Source of the DNA: SIG672 sp045580325
GTDB lineage: Bacteria; Bacillota; Clostridia; Oscillospirales; CAG-272
Direction of reading: 5' to 3'
Assembly (NCBI GenBank): GCA_045580325.1
Contig: JAZNNR010000018.1
Coordinates: 105,989-169,988 of the forward strand
DNA length: 64,000 nucleotides
Shown here in pieces: positions 14,936 through 25,067 of the stretch (position 1 is its first letter; the number at the start of each line of letters is the position of its first letter). A program made the translations under genes and the position numbers. The notes below the pieces were generated by a model. The model was not told the origin of the DNA, searched no databases, and worked only from the letters and a program-made list of their open reading frames with translations.

Positions 14936-17917
14936 TTAAATATCGTATTTTGCAAGTATCTCACTCGGAGTTTTGCGAAGCAGCGAGAATATCGGAAGTA
15001 TTCCGCAGAGCGTACATACAGCGTACAGTATCAAAAATACTATGCCTGCAAGCCACAGCGGATAATAGAATATCTGCTCAACGAGAGCTGACATTCCGAG
15101 CGCAAGCGAAATGAACAGGCTTGTTACGATATAACCGATAAACACGGTAAAGGTCGTCAGAACAAGTGCTTCTATGAAGAATTTGAAAATGAGATTCTTT
15201 CTTGAAACGCCTATCGCGCGATATATTCCCACTTCCTTTATTCTGCTCATAAGCGACGAACGCATAATGAAATACATACAGATACTCATAACCGTAAGTA
15301 TGACAGCCATCGTTATAAAGTCGCCTACGATCTCACGTCTGATGTCGTCGATAACGTTATCAAAAATATCGCTCGGAGTAATTATCGCAGGAAGAAAATC
15401 AATTCCCGTGTCAAGACCCTTGAAATTCTCTTTTATGAATTCTTCGGTGAGCTTCGGATCATTTGAATGCACGACCGTATATACGAGATTTCCCGAATAC
15501 TCGACGTCGTAATATACGTCAGATTTATAATAGCCCATATTTCCGTAAGCACTTGCAGTCTTGTCGGTATCTCCGTACTGCTTTGAAAGAGCTATATAAT
15601 CGCTCTCGCACAGTATATACATCGCCGGATAGTACATCGTGCTGTTATAGTTATTCTGCGAGTAAAATTCGTTACTGTACGTCTGACGCGCCATCTCTAA
15701 GCGTTCGTGGTATTTCTGCACGAGCTCCTCTGATTTGTTATTTTTATCTAACTCATCAAGTGTAGGATATTTTCCGTAAATATCCTTATACACGCTGAAA
15801 ATGGCATAATAATTATCATACGCGAAGGTGTATTTCGCTTCTTTAACACCCTTTTCGAGTACCATCCACGCTTCCATATTATCGGGCGTAAAGCGTCTTA
15901 TATCGCTTATAAAGCTGTCAAGCTCGCTGTAAAAATACTCAAGCCACAGACCGTAGAATTTGTTAACACACTCGTCAAAGAGAGTCTGGAATTCGTGAGT
16001 TCCTACACTTACTTCGGGATTTTCCTTCTTTACTATTTCGGTGAAAAATTCTTCCTCGTTTTGCTTTTTGATATTTTTCGCCTCGAGCCAGGAGTTGTAG
16101 TCGGAATAGTTTTTAAGAACCTCTGAAACTACAAACGTTTTTCCGTTTATAGCCACCTTTTCGCTTTCCTCGGGATACTCGGGACCTTCAAACACGTTAT
16201 AGCGTATGAAAAGTATCGCCTCACCCGCCTTTGTCTGCATACCGACCTCTTTATCGGTAACCACGTACAGTCCCGAATTCTGAAGCACCTGCTTGGCCAT
16301 AGCAAGCTCGGTAAGATATATCGACGTTTCGTTTGATTTGACCACTCCCGCGATACGAAGGGATTTGCCGTCAACATAGCTTGAATTTGAAATAAGTCCG
16401 AGAAGGTCTTTATACTCCCTAATATATCCGAGCGACGATTTTTCAAGAAGCGCGTCTGCCACAGCGGTCGTTATAACGATCTCTTCATTTGCAAGGTCGG
16501 TCTTCTTTCCTGCCACGAGCGTAAGGTCTTTTGCAAGAGAAATATCGGTATATACCGCGTTTGTCTTGAAGCTCTCGTCATAAAACTCGGTCGAGAAGGT
16601 TTCAAAAAATCCGAGTATGAATTTTATATCCCTGTCGCCCTGCGGTGTAGAATAGTCAAGACGCAGGTAGTCTATACCGCTTGAAAAGTCGCCTACCGCA
16701 TTTAAAAGCTTGTTTGATACCTCCCCGTTTGGTGTATAAACGTAAAAAATATTATGGTTATATGCACCCTGTACGGTAAGAATATCTTTAAATGCGGAGC
16801 CGAATATCGCGCTCATAAGCACGATGACCGCTGCAAACATAGCCATACATCTGCGCAAGAATTTTTTGCCCTTTTTACCCTTTTTGAAGTTTGAAAGATA
16901 TCCGCTTTTAAGTGAAGAGCCAAGGGTGAAAAGTCTGCCGAATTTGCTTCCCTTTACGGGCGGAAGCTTCGACATATCTATGCCCTCGCTTATCCCGTTT
17001 TTATCGGCAACGCTCTCGTAAACTCCCTCGCGCAGCCTTACCTCGCTGGACTCGTCAAGGACGTGCACCTTCGGGGTATTTATCTGCACGTACAGCTTTC
17101 CGCCGCTGTTTACTATTTTCAGCTTTATCGGATCTTCGGGCGCATCTCCGTAATATTCTATCTCGGCGTTTGCGTTTTGAAGCTCGGATCTCTCGAGCTC
17201 TCCGAGATAAATATCGTTTTTATCCTTTGCGGCAAATCCGCCCGCAGCGCTGTTGTTTTTTATGCTTACGACCTTGCCGTCGCTCAGCTCTATTACCTTG
17301 TCGCAGTAGTAGTCAACGAGATTTGCCTCGTGAGTAACGAGCAGTACGAGATGGTCCTTTGATATCTGCTTCAAAAGGTCCATTATCATAACCGTGTTCG
17401 CTTCGTCGAGGTTTCCCGTAGGCTCGTCGGCAAGTATGATTCGCGGATTTTTGACTATCGCACGGGCAATAGCTATTCTCTGCTGCTGTCCACCCGAAAG
17501 AGTATCGGGTGTACGGCTTTTATACTTATCCATTCCGACGTTTGCAAGGGCGGCGCTGACGCGCTTTTCTATCTCATCTTTATCGGTCATACCGCAAAGA
17601 CGGAGCGCATCGGCTACGTTGTCAAAACAGGTCTGCGTTTTATGGAGATTATAATTCTGAAAGATATATCCTACGTATGCGTTACGTATATCGTCGGTGT
17701 CTTTGCGAATATCTCTGCCCTCGATAGTAAGGCTTCCGCTCGCGTAGCCGTCAAGACCGCCTATGACGTTCAGAAGCGTAGTCTTTCCGCAGCCGCTTTT
17801 GCCGAAAATGGCGATCATTCCGCTTTCGGGGAGATCGAGGCTTATATCGTTTATAACGTGTATCTCGTTTTGTCTTCCCTTGTTAAAAAACTTATTAAGC
17901 TTCTCTATCTTGATCAT
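14936..17917 (-). CDS. ABC transporter, fused ATPase and FtsX-type permease
   Basis: A 993-residue fusion. The N-terminal ABC domain has Walker A GKSGCGKTT near residue 40, signature LSGGQQQR near 140 and Walker B IILADEPTGNLD. A linker leads to one membrane segment near residue 360, then a large extracytoplasmic domain of about 450 residues rich in Tyr, Asp and Glu. A C-terminal FtsX-like domain has three membrane segments from about residue 885. This is the layout of MacB-like, mechanotransmission-type ABC proteins used for lipoprotein, peptide or envelope functions. Its ATG overlaps the stop of the preceding ABC fusion gene (ATGA), so the two probably form a heterodimer. Substrate unknown. 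Confidence 0.9.
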   Translation of the reverse strand: MIKIEKLNKFFNKGRQNEIHVINDISLDLPESGMIAIFGKSGCGKTTLLNVIGGLDGYASGSLTIEGRDIRKDTDDIRNAYVGYIFQNYNLHKTQTCFDNVADALRLCGMTDKDEIEKRVSAALANVGMDKYKSRTPDTLSGGQQQRIAIARAIVKNPRIILADEPTGNLDEANTVMIMDLLKQISKDHLVLLVTHEANLVDYYCDKVIELSDGKVVSIKNNSAAGGFAAKDKNDIYLGELERSELQNANAEIEYYGDAPEDPIKLKIVNSGGKLYVQINTPKVHVLDESSEVRLREGVYESVADKNGISEGIDMSKLPPVKGSKFGRLFTLGSSLKSGYLSNFKKGKKGKKFLRRCMAMFAAVIVLMSAIFGSAFKDILTVQGAYNHNIFYVYTPNGEVSNKLLNAVGDFSSGIDYLRLDYSTPQGDRDIKFILGFFETFSTEFYDESFKTNAVYTDISLAKDLTLVAGKKTDLANEEIVITTAVADALLEKSSLGYIREYKDLLGLISNSSYVDGKSLRIAGVVKSNETSIYLTELAMAKQVLQNSGLYVVTDKEVGMQTKAGEAILFIRYNVFEGPEYPEESEKVAINGKTFVVSEVLKNYSDYNSWLEAKNIKKQNEEEFFTEIVKKENPEVSVGTHEFQTLFDECVNKFYGLWLEYFYSELDSFISDIRRFTPDNMEAWMVLEKGVKEAKYTFAYDNYYAIFSVYKDIYGKYPTLDELDKNNKSEELVQKYHERLEMARQTYSNEFYSQNNYNSTMYYPAMYILCESDYIALSKQYGDTDKTASAYGNMGYYKSDVYYDVEYSGNLVYTVVHSNDPKLTEEFIKENFKGLDTGIDFLPAIITPSDIFDNVIDDIRREIVGDFITMAVILTVMSICMYFIMRSSLMSRIKEVGIYRAIGVSRKNLIFKFFIEALVLTTFTVFIGYIVTSLFISLALGMSALVEQIFYYPLWLAGIVFLILYAVCTLCGILPIFSLLRKTPSEILAKYDI

Positions 17918-20175
17918 TCTGCTACGCCCCCTTTCAGAGATTTCTTAACGCTCTCGCCAAAGAGCTTCTTTACCTGAGTGTGTGTTACACGAAGGGTAAG
18001 AATAAGCATTCCGACAAATATTACGCCGTACTGCCACGGATACAGATATGTGAAAAATTCATTAAACTTCGGAGTTGTAAATATCAGCACGGCAGTAGCT
18101 ATAACAAGAATATACGCAGGAATAAGAGAGATCAGCATACGCACGTACATTCCCGTTTTGATGACCTTTACAGATATTCCCATAGAGCGCATTATAGCCA
18201 TGTCGCCCTTGAACGCGCCTATCGTTCTGTTTGTGCAAAGTCCGATGAAGAGCGCAAGGAATACTATCGCCATAAACCACATAAACGCGACCATAAGTCC
18301 CGCAATAAGACCTATTATGACACTCGCCGCGTCGGGACTGTAGGTCGTATCCGACGTTACTGCAATATATCCGTCGCGACGGAGCTTTTCTGCGGCAATA
18401 TGCGCCTCTTTATCGTTTTCAAAGAAGAGGGACGCCTGTCTGTACGAGCGTTCAAGCACCTCCTCGGATATTTCACGAAGGAGAGATACGCTCATAATAA
18501 GCGTAGTGTCGTAATACTCATCGCCAAAGGTATTCAGCGCGGGCGCTTTATCTACGATGCTTTCGTCCTCTATAAGTGTCTGGAAGGAGAGCGCCTTCTG
18601 CTCCTCGCCATAATAATTATAATCGTAATTATAATAGTACGCGGTAAAGTTTATCTGTGTTTTATAATTCTTATGCGTGTTAACAAAGTTTCTGTATTCC
18701 TTTGATTCTATATAGACCGTTCCGTCTTCCATATCAAAGGACGGAATGATATTATATAGCGGGATCTGATTTACGAGATTTCCATTCTTGTCAAAAACGC
18801 TTACTTCTATATTTGTGTCAGCTCTGCCAAAAATATAGTGAAGCGCGGTTACAGTGCGAAATCCTTCGCTTGTAAAAAGACATCTCGGAGTTATATTATT
18901 GTCGTAATAATACTTAATTCCCGTTACGTTAAAGACCATTGATCCGTAAGCGATGTTTTTGATCTCGATAGAGTCCTTACCGAACATCGTCTCATAATAT
19001 ATAGGCATATAGAGGAGAACTTCGTTATTCTTTTCGGGGTATCTGCCTATTATATCATCACCGAAATCCTCGCCGTAGGTATATGCGAAATTACGGTATT
19101 CATATTCTCCCTCATATTCAAAAGAGATATAGTTTGAATAGGATTCAAGCAGAATATCATAGTGCAGATAGTCCTTCGCACCGTATTTATCTACTATATC
19201 CTTCAGATCGTCCTCGCTGAGAACCGCTCCGTTTTGAGTCGTGATGACCACTCTGCCGTCTATATGCTCGAACATATAGTTTTTCTGAAACAGTGTCGCA
19301 GCACCTCCGCAGAGTGTCGTTACCATAAATATTCCGAGCGTTCCGATTATCATAAGAAGGCAAAGGAAAAACGAGAGCTTCGGCTTTGATACGAATATCG
19401 CGTGTCCGAGGGTAAGTCCCTTTTTGAAATCGCTGCTTTTCTTTTTGTTTGCCGTGTTTTCCTTCGGCTCTGTTTTTTCTTCGCATATTTCGCTGTGAGA
19501 GATCACGTGGTCGGACTCGACAGCTCCGTCGAAGATACGCACGTGGCGTGTAGCACACTTTTCAAGCTGCTCAAAGTTATGCGTAACTACGATAAGAAGC
19601 TTATCCTTTGATACCTCGCGAAGAAGCTCGATTATCTCGCTTGACGTCGCCGAGTCGAGATTTCCCGTAGGCTCGTCGGCAAGTATTATCGGGCTGTCCT
19701 TTGCAAGCGCGCGCGCAATTACCGTCCTCTGTTTCTGACCGCCCGACAGCTTACTTCCTTTTTGCTTTATATGCGAGGTCATTCCCACGCGATCAAGAAG
19801 CTCGAGTGCGCGTTTTCTGCGCTCCTTTTTATCCTCGATGTGCATAAGAGAAAGCTCGACGTTTTGAAGAACTGTGAAGCTTTCAATTATGTTATAGTCC
19901 TGAAAAATAAATGAAATGTACTTTTCGCGGTACTCTTCCCACTCCTTCTGGAGATAGTGCGAGGTAGGCTGACCTTCGATAAAAAGCTCGCCCTCTTCGT
20001 AAGAATCCATACCGCTTATAACGTTCAGAAGCGTCGATTTTCCCGAGCCCGATTTACCCGTTACGGCAACGAACTCACCTTTGTCAAACGAGAGATTCAC
20101 ACCTCTTATTCCGACTGTAACGTTACCCTCTGAAACGTATATTTTTCCAATATCCTTTAAAGTCAGCAGCGACAT
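17914..20175 (-). CDS. ABC transporter, fused ATPase and FtsX-type permease
   Basis: A 753-residue fusion with an N-terminal ABC ATPase (GKSGSGKST near residue 40, LSGGQKQR near 143, IILADEPTGNLD). It is followed by a membrane segment near 275, an extracytoplasmic domain of about 320 residues, and three C-terminal membrane segments typical of FtsX permeases. AAAGGA precedes the ATG. It overlaps the next fusion gene by four bases. Having two full ATPase-permease chains in one unit suggests a heterodimeric MacB-type complex. No regulator or two-component system lies beside it. Confidence 0.9.
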   Translation of the reverse strand: MSLLTLKDIGKIYVSEGNVTVGIRGVNLSFDKGEFVAVTGKSGSGKSTLLNVISGMDSYEEGELFIEGQPTSHYLQKEWEEYREKYISFIFQDYNIIESFTVLQNVELSLMHIEDKKERRKRALELLDRVGMTSHIKQKGSKLSGGQKQRTVIARALAKDSPIILADEPTGNLDSATSSEIIELLREVSKDKLLIVVTHNFEQLEKCATRHVRIFDGAVESDHVISHSEICEEKTEPKENTANKKKSSDFKKGLTLGHAIFVSKPKLSFFLCLLMIIGTLGIFMVTTLCGGAATLFQKNYMFEHIDGRVVITTQNGAVLSEDDLKDIVDKYGAKDYLHYDILLESYSNYISFEYEGEYEYRNFAYTYGEDFGDDIIGRYPEKNNEVLLYMPIYYETMFGKDSIEIKNIAYGSMVFNVTGIKYYYDNNITPRCLFTSEGFRTVTALHYIFGRADTNIEVSVFDKNGNLVNQIPLYNIIPSFDMEDGTVYIESKEYRNFVNTHKNYKTQINFTAYYYNYDYNYYGEEQKALSFQTLIEDESIVDKAPALNTFGDEYYDTTLIMSVSLLREISEEVLERSYRQASLFFENDKEAHIAAEKLRRDGYIAVTSDTTYSPDAASVIIGLIAGLMVAFMWFMAIVFLALFIGLCTNRTIGAFKGDMAIMRSMGISVKVIKTGMYVRMLISLIPAYILVIATAVLIFTTPKFNEFFTYLYPWQYGVIFVGMLILTLRVTHTQVKKLFGESVKKSLKGGVAE

Positions 20176-20227
20176 ATCGTTATCCTTTCATATACTATAA
20201 AAATTTTTCTATTCACTGTATAAGACA

Positions 20228-20332
20228 CTTTTTCTTTGAAAAGGTTGCGTAGCAAATGAAACTTTTTAAAAAAGTTTTGGTCGAGCTTTTTCAAAAGCTC
20301 GCGGGGTTTCTTAAGGGGCAGAGCCACTTAAG
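20228..20332. repeat. AACTTTTT / GGGGCAGAGCC repeat
   Basis: AACTTTTTAAAAAAGTT, then GAGCTTTTTCAAAAGCTC and TTAAGGGGCAGAGCCACTTAA. It ends directly at the stop codon of the LURP-one-like gene. Same repeat type as at 33129. Confidence 0.6.
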
Positions 20333-20809
20333 TCAGTCGTCATCGTCCTGATCCATTACCGCGTCAATTACGAGAACGACCGAAAGCGCGGTTATAATAT
20401 CCGCATCGTCGGCTATATCAATAGCATAAGTATCTCCCCAGGTAAACCACTCTTTTGACACGTTTGCTATCTGACTGTAATTGCCAGAGATCGAAAATTC
20501 GTGCGAAAGGAAGTCGCCCTGAACGTGCCATTCGGGTCCTTTTACGGTATATTCTTGCTTAAAAAAGGTGAAATTGCGTACCACCTCGGCAACTTGATTA
20601 CCGTAGCGAAAAACTCTGTAAGTAGGCAGGAATGAAAAGACCTTCTGCGCTATAAGAGCTATCTCGTTTCCGCCGAGGTCAAAGAGGTGAAGCTTCTTTC
20701 CGAATGAAAAGACATCTCCTTTAACGAAGTAACGCTCGTTGCCGTTTGCATCGTATATGGAGAATTTATCTCCCCACGAAAATACCTTTTGCTTGATATA
20801 AAATTTCAT
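20333..20809 (-). CDS. LURP-one-related / YxjI-like protein
   Basis: A 158-residue protein starting MKFYIKQKVFSWGDKFSIYD and built of repeated short beta-strands (FVKGDVFSFGKKLHLFD, EIALIAQKVFSFLPTY). This is the tubby-like pattern of LURP-one-related proteins (Bacillus YxjI). The biochemical role of the bacterial members is not established; a membrane-lipid-related role is suspected from tubby/scramblase similarity. The C-terminus is a short acidic tail of Asp residues. AGGAG lies seven to eight bases before the ATG. Possibly the last gene of the M50-ABC unit. Confidence 0.8.
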   Translation of the reverse strand: MKFYIKQKVFSWGDKFSIYDANGNERYFVKGDVFSFGKKLHLFDLGGNEIALIAQKVFSFLPTYRVFRYGNQVAEVVRNFTFFKQEYTVKGPEWHVQGDFLSHEFSISGNYSQIANVSKEWFTWGDTYAIDIADDADIITALSVVLVIDAVMDQDDDD

Positions 20810-20854
20810 TTTAGATTCTCCTCAAATAGTTTATTTAAGTTAAAATGTCGCTAT

Positions 20855-22099
20855 TTATGCCTTGAAAACAGCCTTCATTATCGCGCTGAGCTTGGGCGGT
20901 GTTCCGTAAAGAAGAACTCCGACTCTGTATATCTTTGCGGCGATAACACCGACACCGATAACAGACCCTATAAGAATGGCAACCGAAATGGCGATCTCAT
21001 ACATCGGTACTGTGCTCATAGCTATTCGTGTAAACATAGCCATCGGCGAGGTAAAGGGCACAAAGGAGCAGACCTTCATAAGCATGCTGTCAACGTTTCC
21101 TTCGGCAAGTGATATCATAACCACCATAAATCCCGCAACGAACAGCATAGTTATAGGCATTACCGATGTATTTATATCTTCGAGCTTCGATGCGGTCGAG
21201 CCTATCGCGCCGAACATAAACGCATAGATAAGGAAGCCAAGAACAAAGAATACGAGCATATACACGAGCAGATCAAGAGGAATATCGAACATCGAGGCGA
21301 TGATTCCGCTTTCGTCCCAATACGGCTTATTGAGATTAAAGAAAACAAACGCCGAGCCGAATACGCAGATAAGCTGAATAAATCCCGCAAGACAGGAGGC
21401 AAGCACCTTGCCGAACATCATACTGATAGGATCAGCGCTTGTGATGAGAAGCTCCATCGCGCGTGAGCTTTTCTCTGTGGCAACATTTGTCGCAACCATC
21501 TGACCGTAGAGAAGTATTACCATATAAAGTGCAAAGATCATTATATACGTATAGAAAAAGTTCTGCATTTGGTCTTTTCCGAGGTTTTCGGTAGTATGTA
21601 CTATCTGTGCAGAAATGATCGCGGCAGCTTCCTCCTCGGAAAGTCCTGCGTTTATCATAGCATCCATACGGTAAATATTCTGCAAAATGCTGTCGGCAAC
21701 AGAGGTATTGGCATCGTACATCGAAAGATTATTTACGTAGTAAGTGTACTCCGTAAACGAGCTGAATACAAACGCGCAGTCGACCTCTCCGTTTACTATT
21801 TTGTCCTTTACTGCCGAAATATCCTCGCTTGACACCTCGACCTTGTAGTCGAAAAATGCGGCAGCGAAGGCTTCCTTCATCATTAAAGAATTTTCCTCGC
21901 TGTCGGCTATAACGAGCATGATCGGAAGCTCTATGCTATCGCCCGCAGGCGCGTCTTCATTTTCAAAGCTTTCGGCTATTCGCGGTATGAACATCACCAC
22001 AGCAAGCGCGACAACGAGAAAGAGGGTTATTCCTACGAAAACCTTGTTTGTTAAATAGTTTTTAAGCTCAAATTTGAGTATTTTTCCAAATTGCTTCAC
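20855..22099 (-). CDS. ABC-2 type exporter permease, NatB-like
   Basis: A 414-residue membrane protein with one N-terminal membrane segment, an extracytoplasmic domain of about 150 residues, and five or six further membrane segments from about residue 180. This is the NatB/ABC-2 layout. The sequence ATEKSSRAMELLITSADP near residue 210 is a conserved cytoplasmic element of this family. The start codon is GTG, supported by AGGAGGG seven bases upstream. It is 13 bp downstream of its ATPase gene. The substrate may be sodium, drug or peptide; it cannot be chosen. Confidence 0.9.
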   Translation of the reverse strand: MKQFGKILKFELKNYLTNKVFVGITLFLVVALAVVMFIPRIAESFENEDAPAGDSIELPIMLVIADSEENSLMMKEAFAAAFFDYKVEVSSEDISAVKDKIVNGEVDCAFVFSSFTEYTYYVNNLSMYDANTSVADSILQNIYRMDAMINAGLSEEEAAAIISAQIVHTTENLGKDQMQNFFYTYIMIFALYMVILLYGQMVATNVATEKSSRAMELLITSADPISMMFGKVLASCLAGFIQLICVFGSAFVFFNLNKPYWDESGIIASMFDIPLDLLVYMLVFFVLGFLIYAFMFGAIGSTASKLEDINTSVMPITMLFVAGFMVVMISLAEGNVDSMLMKVCSFVPFTSPMAMFTRIAMSTVPMYEIAISVAILIGSVIGVGVIAAKIYRVGVLLYGTPPKLSAIMKAVFKA

Positions 22100-22112
22100 A
22101 GTTTATCCCTCC

Positions 22113-23003
22113 TTATATCTCATTTTCCGCATACTCAATGAAAATATCGTTAAGCGAAGGCTCAAAGACCTTTATCTCGTCTATGTCGTAGCTTTCGGCA
22201 AGTTTTTTCATCATTTCGCTCTTATCACCTGCCGATTTGAGCGTAAGGGTAAGAGTATCCGTGTCCGTTTTCTTGCAGATACCTCCAAGATCATTCATAA
22301 TTTTTTCGACTTCGGTAGAACGCACTACAAGGCGGTTGCGCGGGTAATTTCGCTTTATATCGTGAAGCTCGCCCGTGAGCGCGACCTTTCCGCTGTTAAG
22401 TATCGCAACAGAGTCGCAAAATTCTTCAATATAGTTCATCTGATGGCTTGAAAAGAGCACTATCTTCCCTTTCGCGATCTCCTCTTTTACAACGTCCTTG
22501 AGAAGCATAGCGTTTACAGGATCAAGTCCCGAAAAGGGCTCGTCAAGTATAACTATCTGAGGGTTATGTGCAAGTGCGGTAATAAGCTGTATTTTCTGCT
22601 GATTTCCCTTTGAAAGGGTGTCAAGACGCTTATTTCTGTACTGCGACATTCCAAGGCGTCCGAGCCAGTAGTCTGCCGACTTTACCGCATCGTATCTGGA
22701 CATACCGTGCAGCTCGGAGAAATAAACGAGCTGATCTATTATCTTCTTTTTGGGATAAAGACCTCTTTCCTCGGGCAAATATCCGAATTTTACCTTTTTA
22801 TAATCGATCTTCTGTCCGTCAAAAAGGACTTCCCCGCTGTTTTGCGGAAAAACGTTCATCATAATTCGTATAGAGGTGGTCTTACCTGCGCCGTTTCTTC
22901 CGAGAAGTCCGAAGGCCTTACCGCCCTCGGCTGTGAAAGAAACACCGCTGAGTACCTTCTTTTCACCAAACGATTTTTCTATGTTTCTGAGTTCAAGTAT
23001 CAT
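22113..23003 (-). CDS. ABC exporter ATPase, NatA-like
   Basis: A 296-residue ATPase with Walker A GRNGAGKTT near residue 36, a YLPEERGLYPK loop typical of NatA-like proteins, signature LSKGNQQK near 135, Walker B IVILDEPFSGLDP, and a C-terminal region of about 90 residues. It partners the ABC-2 permease encoded just downstream. The start overlaps the end of the M50 gene by 11 bases. Confidence 0.92.
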   Translation of the reverse strand: MILELRNIEKSFGEKKVLSGVSFTAEGGKAFGLLGRNGAGKTTSIRIMMNVFPQNSGEVLFDGQKIDYKKVKFGYLPEERGLYPKKKIIDQLVYFSELHGMSRYDAVKSADYWLGRLGMSQYRNKRLDTLSKGNQQKIQLITALAHNPQIVILDEPFSGLDPVNAMLLKDVVKEEIAKGKIVLFSSHQMNYIEEFCDSVAILNSGKVALTGELHDIKRNYPRNRLVVRSTEVEKIMNDLGGICKKTDTDTLTLTLKSAGDKSEMMKKLAESYDIDEIKVFEPSLNDIFIEYAENEI

Positions 23004-24117
23004 TTGTGTGTAGTTTCCTTTCGTGATTTATTTTCTCTGCAAGCTCGATAAGCTCGCGCTCACCTGCAATATCCGACTCATACGGATAATTTTTCATAAT
23101 TTTTTCAAACTGATTTTTAATATCCTGCGCTTTTTTCTCGTCCTTTTCGTGAATAAGAGCTATTGCAAACTCTGTTCGCATAACGCTCGAAAAATTCTTC
23201 ATAGCCTTTAAAATTTTCTTTTCTTCTTCTGAAGGCTTTATCTTGATTTCACCGTTGTAATTTTCATTTATGAGAGCGCAGTATATTCTGTCATACACAA
23301 GAAGCGCGCGGTGCAGACCGATCATTCCCGACTTGATGCTCAAAATATGCTCCATGTGCGCATCGGCTTCTTCAAAGCGTTTTTCGTCCATAAGTCTATT
23401 GCAGGCAAATACTCCGCTTGTCGCGACCATACTATTTTGCATATCCTCGTCGCTCGGGAAGGCGAACAACTCGTCAGGCATTTCGTGCAGTCGCATACCG
23501 CCCAGCTGCATATCGCTTACCTTCATCTGCATCCAAAAGGCTTTAAGAGCCTTTTCGTTTTTGCCGAGCGATATGGCGTTATATCCGTCATTGTCTACCG
23601 TTCCCATTCTCATAGGAATACCGTTCATCAAAGCAAATAAAAATCCGATAAGAGCCATCGGCACAAAAAAGGGTGAAAAATAAATGTTTTCGGGAATCAG
23701 AAAAGTGAGAAGCCCGAACACTAAAGCTGTTATCATATTAAATATCGAGCCGCCGAGATTATACATTACGTACGGCATTTTTCCGTCCTTCATGTCGGGC
23801 GGATCCATAAGGCACTGCCCTGCCGTTCCCGGAATGGAGATGTTTTTCAGACAAAGCTTTCCGTTTATCCTTGCTATCATAATGCTTCCGATACGGAACG
23901 AAGAAAATTTATATCCGCTTGCAAGTCCGAAAACGAGATGCCCCGCCTCGTGAATTATTATCTGTGCAAAGAAAGAAACATAAACCCATATCAGAAGCAG
24001 CCCCACTGCGAGAAAGAAGTTATCGGTATTTTCAAGGTATCTTACAAGCCACCATCCGCAAATTCCGCCTACCGCGAGATACGGAAGTGTCAGAAGGAGT
24101 CCTTTGAGTTTTTTCAT
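22993..24117 (-). CDS. M50-type membrane metalloprotease-like protein
   Basis: A 374-residue protein with several membrane segments in the first 190 residues. The zinc motif HEAGH lies in the second segment near residue 57, and the second M50 motif N-x-x-P...DG appears as NGIPMRMGTVDNDG near 170. The C-terminal half is soluble and helical, possibly TPR-like. It would be a site-2-protease-like intramembrane peptidase. It overlaps the NatA-like gene, so protease and exporter are co-expressed and may act together, for example on an exported peptide or signalling protein (inference). Its first 60 bp are duplicated at 25064-25123. Confidence 0.85.
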   Translation of the reverse strand: MKKLKGLLLTLPYLAVGGICGWWLVRYLENTDNFFLAVGLLLIWVYVSFFAQIIIHEAGHLVFGLASGYKFSSFRIGSIMIARINGKLCLKNISIPGTAGQCLMDPPDMKDGKMPYVMYNLGGSIFNMITALVFGLLTFLIPENIYFSPFFVPMALIGFLFALMNGIPMRMGTVDNDGYNAISLGKNEKALKAFWMQMKVSDMQLGGMRLHEMPDELFAFPSDEDMQNSMVATSGVFACNRLMDEKRFEEADAHMEHILSIKSGMIGLHRALLVYDRIYCALINENYNGEIKIKPSEEEKKILKAMKNFSSVMRTEFAIALIHEKDEKKAQDIKNQFEKIMKNYPYESDIAGERELIELAEKINHERKLHTNDT

Positions 24118-24179
24118 TTTTTTATATGTCCTTTCAGTTTGTATTCCGTTTTGTTTTTATGCCCAACCAGCCGTACGTA

Positions 24180-25067
24180 TCAGCATCTGCCTTCTGATAT
24201 TTCCTTTATGTAGTAGTCAAGTAAATCATATATATAATCCTCAAGATTTGAAAACTCAAATCCTATTGATTTTGCGAGATCGGTGTTTATAGTGTATTCC
24301 GGCTCGCCGTTATAAGGCGCATTCTCACCTTCCGCAGATAAAATGGCTTTTTTACCGCATTTATCTTCAACATATCGAATAATCTCACGCAAAGACAGCA
24401 CTCCGTTTGAGCATCCGTTTATCGGACCTGTAAAATCACACTCTACGAGATAAGCCATAAATTCACCCGCCTCATACGAATTTATAAAGCCCATTTTAGA
24501 ATCAATGTTATCAATATTCATCGGTATCGATCTCATTACGTGATCTACATAAAAATATAGTCTTTTAGTATAGTCATCCTTGCCTATTACGAACGGATAT
24601 CGTACTGAAACCGATTTGTGATTACTGTAAATATTAAAGAGTGCATTTTCAGCTTGGCGTTTTATTTCATCATACGGAAAATCTCCGCGCGAACACCAAA
24701 CAACTTCGTTTTGTGTAGGATCGTAGTCGCTTTCAAGCGTATTTATCTGTTTGGGCTGATATACCGCTGTAGATGACATATGGATATACTTATCGCAGTC
24801 AACAACATCAAGCGCATATTTTATATCGCTCGACGTATATGCTATCTTATCAATAACAACATCAAAATGCTTACCGTTAAGTGCGTTTTTCATACTTTCG
24901 GGATTTGTGCGTTCAAGTATAATTCGAGATACTCTATCTCCAAAATCGTCAGCTGTTTTTCCTCTTGTAGCCAGTGTAACCTCGTGTCCTGCTTCAAGAA
25001 GCTTATTCACAGTATGTACTCCGAAAAATCTTGTTCCGCCAATAACCAAAACTTTCATTTTATCCAT
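24180..25067 (-). CDS. NAD-dependent epimerase/dehydratase (SDR family)
   Basis: A 295-residue extended SDR with the Rossmann motif VIGGTRFFGVHTV at the N-terminus. A Tyr lies in the catalytic SSTAVYQPKQ region near residue 107, and a second YDEIKRQAE stretch near 140 supplies a Tyr-x-x-x-Lys. It resembles the NAD-dependent epimerases often found in short accessory cassettes. The gene lies between a truncated copy of the M50 5' end and the real M50 gene, so it seems to have been inserted there. Two starts are possible, 25067 and 25058. Substrate unknown. Confidence 0.82.
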   Translation of the reverse strand: MDKMKVLVIGGTRFFGVHTVNKLLEAGHEVTLATRGKTADDFGDRVSRIILERTNPESMKNALNGKHFDVVIDKIAYTSSDIKYALDVVDCDKYIHMSSTAVYQPKQINTLESDYDPTQNEVVWCSRGDFPYDEIKRQAENALFNIYSNHKSVSVRYPFVIGKDDYTKRLYFYVDHVMRSIPMNIDNIDSKMGFINSYEAGEFMAYLVECDFTGPINGCSNGVLSLREIIRYVEDKCGKKAILSAEGENAPYNGEPEYTINTDLAKSIGFEFSNLEDYIYDLLDYYIKEISEGRC